DNA of 64,000 bases from Jaminaea rosea (lineage: Eukaryota; Basidiomycota; Exobasidiomycetes; Microstromatales). The notes under the pieces were generated by a model. The model did not search any database, had not been told where the DNA came from, and saw only the letters and a list, made by a program, of their open reading frames with translations. Below, in pieces: positions 54,398 to 64,000 of this stretch (its first letter is position 1; each line of letters starts with the position of its first letter). The DNA is taken from contig NW_020289994.1 of the NCBI RefSeq assembly GCF_003144245.1, positions 248,001 through 312,000 on the forward strand. The letters run 5' to 3'. The translations under genes and the position numbers were made by a program.

Positions 54398-55516
54398 AGC
54401 TGGGCACGTGCGCCAATGCAATGGATCTTGCCGCCCCGGTCGCGCGCGCAGCGAACTCCACATCGGCTGACTCGTATCTTGTGACGTGAGAGGTGTTGAG
54501 AAGGTAGCCGCAGCAGTGAAGGAGTGAAAGATGATCTTGCGAAACGGTGGGAAAGTCATCTGCGAACGTCGCAATTGTTTGCAAGACACGAGCAAAAACA
54601 CCACATCTGTCGCGATGACCGAAAGTTGCTTTGTGAATGTTTCATCGACGAAACGTGCTGCGTAGGCCACCTTGTTGCTTTTTGCGGTACAATTTGAAGG
54701 CGAGCATGACCACATGCTTCACGAGATCTTGGAATCAAGATCGTGGTACACCTCACAACTTTCAAATCGCCTCAGATGAGGCGTAGAAGGCTCCGCGCGT
54801 TGTGCCGCGAATGCAAGATATGCGCAGCGATACCTTTCCGTTGCGTTGAGCAGCTTCGATGGGCACTTGCGCATTTCTGATGGCAAGGACAACAAATTGA
54901 GCATAATTTGGAACGACAAAAGCATGCTACATTTGCAAAGATCATGCTCAGAGGTATCCAACAGCATCAGGAGTAATACAAGGGATATCGCGATGAATTT
55001 GCTAGCTGTCCAAGGCAGTTTGATGAGATTGACGGGTCGTGAAAGTTGCACAGCGCGACGGAAGAAGTCCTAACTGCTAGTGGCGTTGTGCTGTGTGCCA
55101 GTCGACTGCTGTGTAGCCATACAGGCAAGCTTCGCAACTCACCTGCTGACTCTTGGTGTGCTGAGCAAGCTCGCAAACAATGGCAGGAGGTTCCACGACT
55201 CCGTTGTCGATACCATACGACATTGCTGAACTTTGCAGCTGCGAACCGGCGAGCACAGCGTATCTTTTGGAGTCTGCCTTGCTTCAAAGTCCAGGTTGTA
55301 TCAACTTCCCATCCTTGCTGTCGATAGACAACGATGGCAGGGTGTGCCTCACTCAGGCTGTGGACGCTGCGATTCTTGTCAACAGACAGTTGATCATACA
55401 GGCCGGAGCAGGGTCGTCTCGGAGCAATTTCGAATACTGTCGGGTTGTTCTGCCGCTTGTTGTTCATGACATGTATTGCACACAGTATGTAGTGATGATG
55501 ACCGCCACGCTGCCCT
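54398..55516. other. 1.1-kb convergent intergenic region
   Basis: Between the regulator stop and the STIMATE-family stop, both genes pointing in. The stretch 54480-55480 looks less GC-rich than its surroundings and has scattered stops in all frames. No domain, repeat family or RNA gene recognised; it could be the remains of a lost gene, but nothing shows that. Confidence 0.4.
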
Positions 55517-56747
55517 TCAACGCTTCGTCGCGTCCCTCTTGTCATCTTCCCTCGCTGCCGCTGCCTGCGGTGATCCCCGCCGACTGGATTCATTGCTTGA
55601 CGTAGGCGGCGGATAGCGGTACGGCGCCGCATCTTCGTTCACGGGTCCCTCCTCCTCGTCTTCACTCTCGTCGCCGATGAGATGCGTCGTCGTGTCCGCG
55701 GCTGGTGGTGGTAGCGGCGACGATGACTGTTGGTCGCGTGGTGTGCTATTGGCGTACCTGCTCTTATTTGGGTCGTGTCGTAGGAGTGAATCAACGAGCC
55801 AAAACTGCGGACGGCGATGGTCGAGTGTCAGCTTGCAAAATAGCAACGTCCGCGTCTCGCGCGGCTTGCGAAACAGCAATGTCCGCGTCTCTCGCAGCGC
55901 CCTCACCTGCATCGTGTTCATGAGGAGCGGAAAGATGCACATGACAAAGAGCACCTGCACGTTCTTTGCCTCGCCGAAGAGGCCGAGGAGCCAGCGTCCA
56001 AGTGCAAAGAGGAAGGGAAAGAGGACAAAGAGGAGGGTGACGATGACCTTCATGATACTGTGCGCAGGCAGATGGGGAAAAGCGTCAGCCAGCAAGACGT
56101 GTACACCTCTTGCGTGGACTGCCGCACTTACAACAGCGCAAAGAAGTACATGCCGAGCTGCTTTGACCAGTACGACAAGCGTGGCCGCGATGCCTTGCCT
56201 CGCCCCCGCTTCGTTCCATCCGTGTACTGCCCAGAGACACACCCCTTGAGGCCCATGACGGTCGTCAGGAAGTGCGTCGTCGCTCGCAGCGTGGCGTAGA
56301 TGATGGCTACGCCAGCGGTAGTGTCGACGAGAATGTTGAGGAAATACAGACTGCAGGGATTCTCGTCGCCGACATTGGCCACAAAGTTGGAGAGCAAGAC
56401 GTTGAGAGTGTGGACGAAGAGCTGGCCGAGCATCTGTTTTGTGATGTCAAGCAGCCAGATCTTCCACGGTCTGCGTGGTCGTTCACGTTGCCTCTTCCAG
56501 ACGAGAGTCCCCACGACGAGGATTCCCATAAGTGCCTGAACGACGAGGGCGACTGCGAGTGTGAGGGAGCGAGCGCGAGTGGGCGAGTGAGCGAGGTCAG
56601 TCGGCGGGCCCCGACCCTTTGCCACTCTGCACACTCACACGGGCCCAAGAGCCTGCAGTTGGCATCGTCTACATCTGGCGCTCCTATGATAGGAGGTGGC
56701 GTAGGCGAAGGAGCTATCGGTATCGTCGCAGTCGAAGTCGTTGCCAT
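55517..56747 (-). CDS. STIMATE/TMEM110-family vacuolar membrane protein
   Basis: Exons 56747-56639, 56552-56132, 56057-55907 and 55804-55517 give 322 residues with phases 1, 2 and 0. Family blocks: LLGPFALVVQALMGILVVGTLVWKR at the first helix (across intron 1), RPWKIWLLDITKQMLGQLFVHTLNVLLS near residue 70, NPCSLYFLNILVDTTAGVAIIY near 105, QLGMYFFALFIMKVIVTLLF across intron 2, and FWLVDSLLRHDP after intron 3. Four or five membrane helices are followed by an acidic/Ser-rich tail. Yeast and fission-yeast members are vacuolar membrane proteins; animal STIMATE works at ER-plasma membrane contacts. Intron 3 contains a near-perfect internal duplication. Tandem with the dehydrogenase gene upstream (173 bp). 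Confidence 0.9.
55831..55895. repeat. Imperfect direct repeat inside intron 3 of the STIMATE-family gene
   Basis: Two copies of about 30 bp starting GCTTGC, at 55831 and 55864, differ at a few positions and lie wholly within the 102-nt intron. Duplication of this segment probably lengthened the intron. Confidence 0.85.
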
Positions 56748-56920
56748 CGCTGGACGATGAGAGATGGTAAGGTGGAATGAATCGATGCCAAGCTGCGCGG
56801 CCTCACTTTCTGGTCCGTCCGCACTCGCTCTCCCCGCGCCCGCCCACACGGATTGACTCCAACACCTCCACACGTGCACGATCCTCGCCATGGCATTGAA
56901 TATCATTGAATCACACGCCG

Positions 56921-58058
56921 TCACGTCCGAAAGTACGACGACATCTTGGTCCACACCTTGTCTCTCACCGCAGGATCGCGCACATTGGAGCTCAGATCCC
57001 ATCGACGAAGGCCAGCGCCAAGCAGATTGGCCTCCCCACGACGCAAGTACGCAGCCCCGCCCTTGCCCGCCATGAGATAGAAGGGCACTTCTGCATATCC
57101 CCCAGGCATCGGCGAAGCAGCGATACCCAGCCAGCCAGCCACCTTGTAAGCCTGCACGAATGGCCATGCAAAGCCGCGATTGGCGGGAGCATTCGTCGCG
57201 ATGAGACCGGGAAACAAGTGAGCGACGACGAGGTCAGGGTTGCGCTCCGCCAACGTCTGGCACACCGAGTCCAGGACACTCGACTCGCGCTGACCTTGGC
57301 CAGGAATGCCGAGGTATCCAGTCCATGCCTTGCCCTTCTCCTTGGCCTTGAGGAAATCGAGATCGTCTGTGTCGAGCGGCTTTGATCCGCCGCTAGCAGG
57401 TGCGGCGACCATGCAGATACCTGGCGAAAAGCGAAGTGTGGCATTCGTAACTCAGCACGGCAGCCCGTCAGATCGCACCTCTACCTCTCCCACGCTCACG
57501 CACCTTTCTTGATCGTTTTGTCTGCCGTCAGCAGGTATGCCAGACCAAATCGCGATGCCACCTGGACTGCAAAGCTAGGCTCAGGGGATCGCGAGGACGC
57601 TGGTGGCTCGATGCTGCCATTCGGAGGTCCACCCTGCGTCTCAACAAGGTAGTCGATGCCGCGATTGCCTGCGCGACGCTTGATGTCGCTGGCTACTCGC
57701 TCGATGTCTTCGACGCGGCGAAGATCTGCCTGAAAGAATTGGTGATCGCTGCTGCCATTCTGAACGCCACGCCTGCGATGAGCTTCTGCTGATGCGAGAC
57801 GGAGCTGGTCGAGGACGCCGTGGGCCTTTTGCTCGCCTCGTCCGATGATCCACACGTCTGCTCCAGCGAGTGCAAAGCGGAGGGCGACGCTGGGACGAGG
57901 GGCGAGGGAGGATAGGCGAGTCAGAACAAGTTCAACGTCAGTCCAGACTGGCTCGCTCACCCTGCCCCAATTCCCTGCGTGCCTCCCGCAACGACGGCCC
58001 GCTGGTCAGTGCAGTCGACGTCTTGGTTCTCTTTTGTGAGTCCCTTGTGAGTGATCAT
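56921..58058 (-). CDS. Atypical short-chain dehydrogenase/reductase
   Basis: Exons 58058-57961, 57889-57504 and 57420-56921 (phases 2 and 1) give 327 residues. The NAD(P)-binding motif GGTQGIGAGVALRFA straddles intron 1, followed by ADVWIIGRGEQKA and FQADLRRVEDIERVASDI. Later blocks RFGLAYLLTADKTIKKGICMVAAP and CQTLAERNPDLVVAHLFPGLIATN match a fungal SDR-like group. The usual catalytic YxxxK is not visible at the expected place, as in that group, so the enzyme may have a different mechanism or none. No targeting signal. Substrate unknown. Divergent from the succinyl-CoA ligase gene. Confidence 0.86.
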
Positions 58059-58572
58059 GTTGTGAGCGGTACGAGGCGGCGCTGATGAGGAAGGGAAGCT
58101 CGAAAGTTGCAACTTCTTTCCGTGTGTACTTGCTTAGGCCAGGGTCTCTGCCTCCACAAGCATCGCAGAGGACATGGCGACGCGCTTCAATGGCGGGAGG
58201 TGCAGCAATGCAATTGAGCTGAGACCAGGTATTCAACCCGGTGAGCGGCGTTCCCCTCCCTCATCATCTTTCCCACTGCCATCATCATTGCCAACTGTCC
58301 TTGGCAAATTCCTCTGTTCTGTCACGGCCATCGCGGCCATCTTGACCGTCGTGAGGCGTCCGTGCGTCGTCGTCGTCGTCCGTCCGCCCGCCGACCTGCT
58401 CGCTCGCCCGCCCAACTCGACTTACCCGCCTCGGAGCCGTACGGGGCGGCCAGCCCACATTCGGACGGAGCGAAGCGGCCAAGACTGTGGACTGGAGAGC
58501 AACATTGAACACGAGGGGACAAAGAGTGATTATATCCTTCGCATTTCACAGCAGCTTCGTCCCCACACCACC
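58059..58572. promoter_or_regulatory. Divergent intergenic region (dehydrogenase / LSC1)
   Basis: 514 bp between start codons. It contains CGTCGTCGTCGTC and CCGCCC-rich tracts near 58360-58400. No gene supported. Confidence 0.5.
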
Positions 58573-59979
58573 ATGCTCTTCGCTCGCCAATCACTCAGGG
58601 CGCTCCCCAGGCTTACAGCCCAGGTGCAAGCCCCTGCTGCGCGCTCCTTTTCTGCCTCTGCCCTGCGATCTTCGTACGAGGACACGCTCAAGAACCTCCT
58701 CATCAAGGGCGACTCCAAGGTCATCTGCCAGTGCGTAGCGGTGCAGCGAGGTAAAGTTACTGCGTATATGCTAGCCAATTCTCACTTCTACTCCATCATA
58801 TCTCGCGCAGAGGATTCACCGGAGGCACAGCGACGTTCCATTGCGAGCAATCTCTCGCATACGGCACCAAGCTGGTAGGAGGAGTCTCGCCAAAGAAGGC
58901 TGGACAGACGCACCTTGGCCTTCCCGTCTTTGGCAGCGTCCGTGATGCCGTCAAGGAGACGCAGCCCCACGCTTCCGTCATCTATGTCCCTCCTCCTGCT
59001 GCTGCCGATGCCATCATTGAGGCCATCGAGGCAGAGGTTCCCCTCATCGTCGCCATCACCGAGGGAATCCCGCAATCAGACGAGATCAAGGTGCGCCCGC
59101 CCGGGCAAGCCCCAATCTCATCCTCAGCGAACTCACTCTGCCCCTACTCGCACCCATCCCGCACAGGTCGCCCACGCCCTCCGAGCTCAGAGCAAGTCGA
59201 GGTTGGTAGGACCCAACTGCCCTGGTGTCATCAACCCGCAAGGCTGCAAAATTGGTATCATGCCTGGCCACATTCACACTCCCGGCAAGATCGGTGGGTA
59301 GTCGTGCAGATAGTAGCTCATCGATATCGATTGCTTGTGTGCGTAGACTCATCTTCACTTGCCTTCACCCCCACGCTTGCAGGCATCGTCTCGCGATCAG
59401 GAACCCTCACCTACGAGGCAGTCGCACAGACGACCGACGTTGGCCTCGGTCAGTCCATCTGTGTGGGCATCGGTGGTGACCCGTACCCGGGATCCACGAC
59501 CCTCGACCTCGTCAAGCTCCTCCTCGAGGACGACGCCAGCGAGGGTATCGTGCTGATCGGAGAGATTGGTGGTGACATGGAGGAGCAGGGTGAGCGAGCC
59601 GCGTATCGTCCCGTTCTGCCCGGCAATCAGGCTGACCCCTTCCTTTTCCTCCTCTCGCGCGCAGCTGCCGAGTACCTCGAGAAGCACAACAAGACCCGCT
59701 CCAAGCCCAAGCCCGTCGTCTCCTTCATCGCTGGCCGCACTGCGCCGCCCGGCCGCCGCATGGGGGTGAGTATCAAACGGCACTGTGACGAATGCGCTCG
59801 AGCTAAACGACCGAATCTTGCCCCCACGACAGCACGCCGGAGCCATCATCTCAGGAGGAAAGGGAGGAAGCGAGGACAAGGTCAAGGCCTTGCAGCAGGC
59901 TGGTGCCATCGTCGCCGACTCTCCGGCCCAGATTGGCAACCTGATGCTCAAGGCAATGAAGGAGGCAGGTTTGGCGTAG
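58573..59979 (+). CDS. LSC1: Succinyl-CoA ligase (synthetase) alpha subunit, mitochondrial
   Basis: Six exons: 58573-58730, 58811-59090, 59167-59293, 59383-59589, 59665-59765 and 59833-59979 give 339 residues. The enzyme makes ATP or GTP from succinyl-CoA in the citric acid cycle. A mitochondrial presequence ([20 protein letters not shown]) is followed by the CoA-binding domain ([30 protein letters not shown]), then [35 protein letters not shown], and the active-site region [15 protein letters not shown] with the phosphorylated histidine. Length and order match the family throughout. The start is set by the presequence. Confidence 0.98.
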
Positions 59980-60271
59980 AGCAGCGTGTTCGTAGAGAGA
60001 CACTTGGGAATAGTAAGCGTGCGGTAGTATCAGCAGTCGGGTGTGCCGTGCAAGACCGTCATCGTGGCTCCGGGGCCGCGTTTTGTGACCCTGCCGCCTG
60101 CGTGCCTAGCCATGGGTTGAGATGTCTCACCTTCGTCGTCGTGTCAGAGAAGTGAGGCGCGGGGCCAGACTGTCTCGTCTTTCGTCTGGTCTCGCTGAGT
60201 GATCTCTTCTTTACCAACTCACCACACCTTGTCACCCACACCATCTCGTTGCTACTTTGCATTACGCCGCG

Positions 60272-60775
60272 ATGTCCGCTCCCATTGTCGCTGTACCACG
60301 CGCTCCTCCTGCTGTACCCGTCGCCGCGGCGTCTAATCTCTCAGCGTCCTCAATCACGACGACGACGACGACGCTACCCCTGCTAGCGCTCAAGTCGGCG
60401 CTTGTCCTGGTCCAACAGACTCGACTTGCACTCCTCTACACACTGCCAGTTCTCTGCTCCGTCATCGCGACGGCTCTCACCCTCTATGCTGTGACCGTCT
60501 TCTACTCATCGCAAAGCCAAGACGGGATGTCCGCCAACTCAGCCAAGAGCAAACAACACCGCCGCCGCCCATCACTCTCTCGCGCAATTGTGCATCTCGT
60601 TGGCCTTGGCGCACTGTCCGTCTACCTAGCCGGCTGGTACGCCCTGTACTGGGTCATGGTCACCGCAAAGGCTGGCGGTCTCTACGAGGTCACCTCGTTC
60701 CTCTGTGCCTACTTTACAGGAGGCGCCCATATGGTCCTTGGCGTCCAAGCCTTTGTCACCCTGACCTCACACTGA
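60272..60775 (+). CDS. Small membrane protein, three to four helices, unknown function
   Basis: A single exon of 167 residues starting at ATG 60272. After a Ala/Thr-rich N-terminus, hydrophobic segments lie near residues 38-75 (LALLYTLPVLCSVIATALTLYAV), 103-128 (AIVHLVGLGALSVYLAGWYAL) and 138-160 (FLCAYFTGGAHMVLGVQAFVTL), with a basic loop (KQHRRRP) between. No family recognised. No clear cleavable signal. Tandem with YME2 downstream, 236 bp away. It is supported by codon use, hydrophobic pattern and an uninterrupted frame; it could be a fragment of a longer spliced gene. Confidence 0.7.
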   Translation: MSAPIVAVPRAPPAVPVAAASNLSASSITTTTTTLPLLALKSALVLVQQTRLALLYTLPVLCSVIATALTLYAVTVFYSSQSQDGMSANSAKSKQHRRRPSLSRAIVHLVGLGALSVYLAGWYALYWVMVTAKAGGLYEVTSFLCAYFTGGAHMVLGVQAFVTLTSH

Positions 60776-61011
60776 GGGCAAGATTACCTCCTCGCTCATC
60801 ACCAAACATCGTCTTCCTTTGCTCCTGCTAGCCGCCACCTCTGCGCTGTCATCATCTTCGTTGCCTCAAATTAGATTGCCATCTCCTCTCTCTTCTCTCA
60901 TCGTCACATCGCGTGGCCCGTGCAGCTCGTCCTCCGCCCGCGGACAAAGAGTGACGTCGATGGATTTGGGCTTGACATTTGATCCACGACTGCGTCCTCC
61001 TCCTCCTCGCC

Positions 61012-63916
61012 ATGCTACGCCAGCGCCAGCTCTCGTTGCTGTCGTTGCAGCGGCGGCCACTGACAGCTCACCATCTACCTCGAGCTCCTGCCCTGCGCCC
61101 GCTGCCACGCCTCTCTACGACGTCGACATCGGCGACACTCTCACCTTCAGAGGCAGACCATCTCGAGCCTAATCAGGCGCATACATCCACCAATCCAGTC
61201 GGCTACCTCTACTTTGACTCCCTCTTCCCCATCAAGCTTGGCTTCTGGGACATCAGGCATCTCTTTGTCCGCACAAATCACACCGTACTGCTCGATCGAT
61301 TGCGAAACAGCCTGCCAGAATCGTCTCAAGTCCCTCACTCCTTTCAGATCATTGGCGCAGAAGAGAGGTGAGGCAGCAAGAGTGTGCCCTGATTGACCTC
61401 CGTCATTCGCTGACACTCCTCTGCGCTTCTTACTCTCGCCAGGCTGAAGGACGGCGGCGCATTCCTCTCCTTCACCTATTCTCCCGCGCATGCTCCTCCT
61501 CCTGCTGCGCCCGTCTACGAGACCCGAGACGAGGCGCTGCTACACATCGAGGAGAAGCTCAAGAGTGAACTCAAACGCAGCAACAACCTACTCGAGCGTG
61601 CATTGCTGAGCTGGGGCACTCGTCCAAGCGTACACGTCGTTCGCGGCAAGCCATGGCTCGAGGATCTCAATCGATTCCCTGCGATGCGCCTCAAGGTCAA
61701 TCTGTCTGGCGGAGATCTCTCAGAGGAAGCCTTGTGGGGGCTATTGCGACCATATGGTCGTATCGCGTCTATCGACAAGAAGGCTGGCGAGGCAATGGTC
61801 CTCTTCTCTCGCATGCGCTCAGCTACATCTGCGAGGAACTGCGCTCACGGGCTTGTCCTGCCTGATGGCACAAAGCTCACCATCAATTATGCGGGACAAG
61901 AGAGGGCGAAGCAGTTCTGGGACTGGCTCACCAATCATCCACGCATCGTGCTTCCTGTCCTTGCCTTCCTCTTGGGCGGCTTCACATACGCAATCTTCGA
62001 CCCAGTGCGAGCATTCTTCATTGAGACGAAGCTCAGCCACACTTTCGAGCTGTGAGTGCGTTCAGAGATGACGTGGAGACGCACAAAGCTGACCGATCCC
62101 TCCGCTGCTATGCGCGTACTTGCAGCGGCAACTACCGCTTCTACAACTGGCTGAGGCGCAATACGATTTGCCTCCTCATTGAGAGCGATGACTCCGATGA
62201 CCGAGGAGATGCCGTCGATTGGTTCGAGCGTAGGGCGGCGCGGGAATCGATCCAAGGCTGGCTCCGGGAGAAGCCAGAGACCTTCATTACCATTGCTGGC
62301 CCTCGTGGGAGCGGCAAGCACAAGCTCCTCGAGGCCGCCGTTCCAAAGGGAGCAAAGACGTGAGCGCGGTGTGGGTGTACAAGAGCTCTGTTGTACCCTC
62401 TGCTGACCTTTTGAGCCTCCTCGCCTTGCCTCGCTCGCCCAGGCTCACCATCGACTGCGCTTCAATTGCCAAGGCCGTCGGTGGATCGTCTTCGTCATCT
62501 TCATCCAAGCCTGGTACCAGCGGCGATGGAGGCGGCAAGCTGGAGACAGCCCTCGTCTCTGCCTTGGCTTCGGAGACGGGATACTGGCCCGTGTTTGGCT
62601 GGCTCAACTCGCTGAACTCCATGATTGATTTGGCCGCTGCTGGCCTCATTGGCAGCAAGGCTGGCTTCTCGCGTCCAGTGGAGGAGCAGCTTGGTCAGGT
62701 ACTCGAAGTCACTACTCGAGCCTTGGCCAGCGCAGGCAGCAAGGACGCTCGCAAGGCAGAGGCTGAGAGGAAGCGCAGAGAGAAGGTCGTGCAGAAGCAG
62801 AGCGCTGCCGTGCCGGCCACTCAGCCTGGCGGCGGCGCTATGGTGCAGTCAGATGCGCAGGTGCTTGCAGGAGGACAGGGCGAGAAGGATGCCATTGCCA
62901 ACGTCGCTTCACCTCCCGTCAATTCTCAGCGCGACGCCACGCACGCTCAAGCGCCCGTCGTAATCATCGACAACTTCCACCTCAAGTCGTTGCGCTCGCC
63001 CCTCCTCTACTCGGTCCTCGTCTCTTGGGCTTCCTCCCTTGTCTCCTCCGGCACCGCTCACGTCATCTTTGTCTCGGACAACCCCGTCGCCATGTCAAAG
63101 GAGATTGGTCGCGCTCTGCCAGACTCTTCACCTGCCAACAATGTCGTTCTCGCCGACGCAGAGCAGAGTCGTGCGAGAGACTTTGTGAGGAGTCGGCTCA
63201 ACCAGTCCAATGACCCTTCGATCGGGGAAAAGGCTCGCGAGGCCCTGCCAGAAGCAGACGCCGAGTGGGTAGACAAGCTGGGTGGACGCCTGACTGACCT
63301 CGAGAACGTGCTGCAAAAGGTTTCGCTCGGGCAAGACGTCCCGACGGCCGTCTCTGAGATCATCTCACGATCCATCGTGGAGCTGCGCAAGTCCTTCTTC
63401 GGCGACGATGCCACCGAGTCATCTACCCTGCCGTGGAGTCGCGGGACCGCATGGGCCGTCATCCGTATCCTCACGCAGAGTCAGGACGGCAGCGTTCCGT
63501 ACCACTGGATGTTGCACTCGGACGGCGGAGCGTTCAAGGGCGACGAGGGCAAATTGCGAGCCATGGAAGAGGCTGAGCTCATCTCGGTGCGCCATAAAGA
63601 TGGGAGGCCGAGCGTCATTCGAGCAGGCAGGCCTGTACTTCTCGAGGCGATGCGCGAGCTGGTGCGCGACGATGCTACCTTTAGGCTGACGCAGGACTAC
63701 CTCGATGCCAAGGCTGGCCTGGCGAAGAGCGAGGCCGGCGTGAGGGCGCTGGAAGGTGAGCTCAAGGAGTTGGTGGAGTTGACGAAGCTTGGTGGGAGGG
63801 GCGTGACGGCGAGGATGGACAGTTTGGCAAAGAAGCTTGAGGGGGAGCAGGGCAAGGTGCAGTCGTACGAAGACAAGCTGGGCAAGATTGAGGGCGAGCT
63901 GAGGGCGCTGGAGTGA
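61012..63916 (+). CDS. YME2: Mitochondrial escape protein 2 (Yme2/RNA12)
   Basis: Exons 61012-61367, 61443-62051, 62126-62359 and 62443-63916 (all phase 2 joins) give 890 residues. Yme2 is an inner-membrane protein affecting mitochondrial DNA escape and nucleoid structure. An Arg-rich presequence (MLRQRQLSLLSLQRRPL) is followed by the family block GYLYFDSLFPIKLGFWDIRHLF, an RRM at about 198-272 (MRLKVNLSGGDLSEEALWGLLRPYG), a membrane helix at about 287-308, then the RNA12/AAA-like domain with P-loop GPRGSGKH (380-387), FHLKSLRSPLLYSVLVSWASSL near 550, and HVIFVSDNPVAMSKEIGRALP. The C-terminus is a coiled coil. Ala/Lys-rich insert near 450-510. The final stop is at 63914. Confidence 0.96.
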
Positions 63917-64000
63917 AAGTACGTCTGCCGAGATGTACCACCACCACTCTGCGGATTCGCAATTGTATACCGATGCGTGCGCGTCGTGCCGCTCCGTGGG

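Noticed and set aside
54398-55516. Decayed gene or element in the lower-GC gap
   Set aside because: Stops in every frame and no recognisable remnant; composition alone is not enough.
1-64000. Transposons, LTR elements, virus-like genes, tRNA or rRNA genes, CRISPR
   Set aside because: No transposase, reverse transcriptase, integrase or capsid-like frame, no long terminal or inverted repeats, and no tRNA/rRNA core motifs were found on reading both strands.

Overview
This is a gene-dense, GC-rich nuclear fragment of a fungus. The genes are split by short introns (mostly 55-105 nt, GTGAGT-like donors, CAG/TAG acceptors), with neighbours often only 65-500 bp apart. The gene set (a basidiomycete-type Ras2, fungal Zn2Cys6 regulator, RIC1, VPS3, PEP7, EFL1, YME2) and the Ser/Ala/Gln-rich low-complexity proteins fit a basidiomycete, most likely of the smut lineage (Ustilaginomycotina). 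That placement is an inference from style and content, not from a marker gene. I found no transposon, virus-like element, rRNA, tRNA or CRISPR.

Layout. 1-21 kb: a giant Gln/Ser/Pro-rich protein running off the left edge, eIF3f, an NAD-dependent epimerase, splicing factor PRP31, an unknown mitochondrial protein, an F-BAR/RhoGAP protein, a three-repeat Myb protein, then a 2.4-kb gene-free stretch. 21-27 kb: an MFS drug transporter followed by an island of four small secreted cysteine-rich protein genes, two of which have interrupted reading frames. 27-38 kb: HEM13, the U5 snRNP 40-kDa WD protein, ribosome-release GTPase EFL1, RRP15 and a Ras2-type GTPase. 38-51 kb: a membrane-traffic group, namely RIC1 (Ypt6 exchange factor), VPS3 (CORVET), a Serinc protein and PEP7/VAC1 (Rab5-type effector), then a seven-helix membrane protein. 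52-64 kb: a Zn2Cys6 regulator, a STIMATE-family vacuolar membrane protein, an atypical short-chain dehydrogenase, succinyl-CoA ligase alpha, a small membrane protein and mitochondrial YME2.

Most genes are conserved housekeeping genes. The part worth a second look is 23.6-26.9 kb. It holds a secreted protein built of two copies of a new-looking CWCC cysteine unit (carrying a 22-bp tandem duplication), and two adjacent paralogues sharing an identical eight-cysteine spacing and identical intron phase, one of which carries an in-frame stop. These look like fast-evolving, lineage-specific secreted (effector-like) genes; their function is unknown. Exon joins were worked out by hand from splice signals, phase and family similarity.
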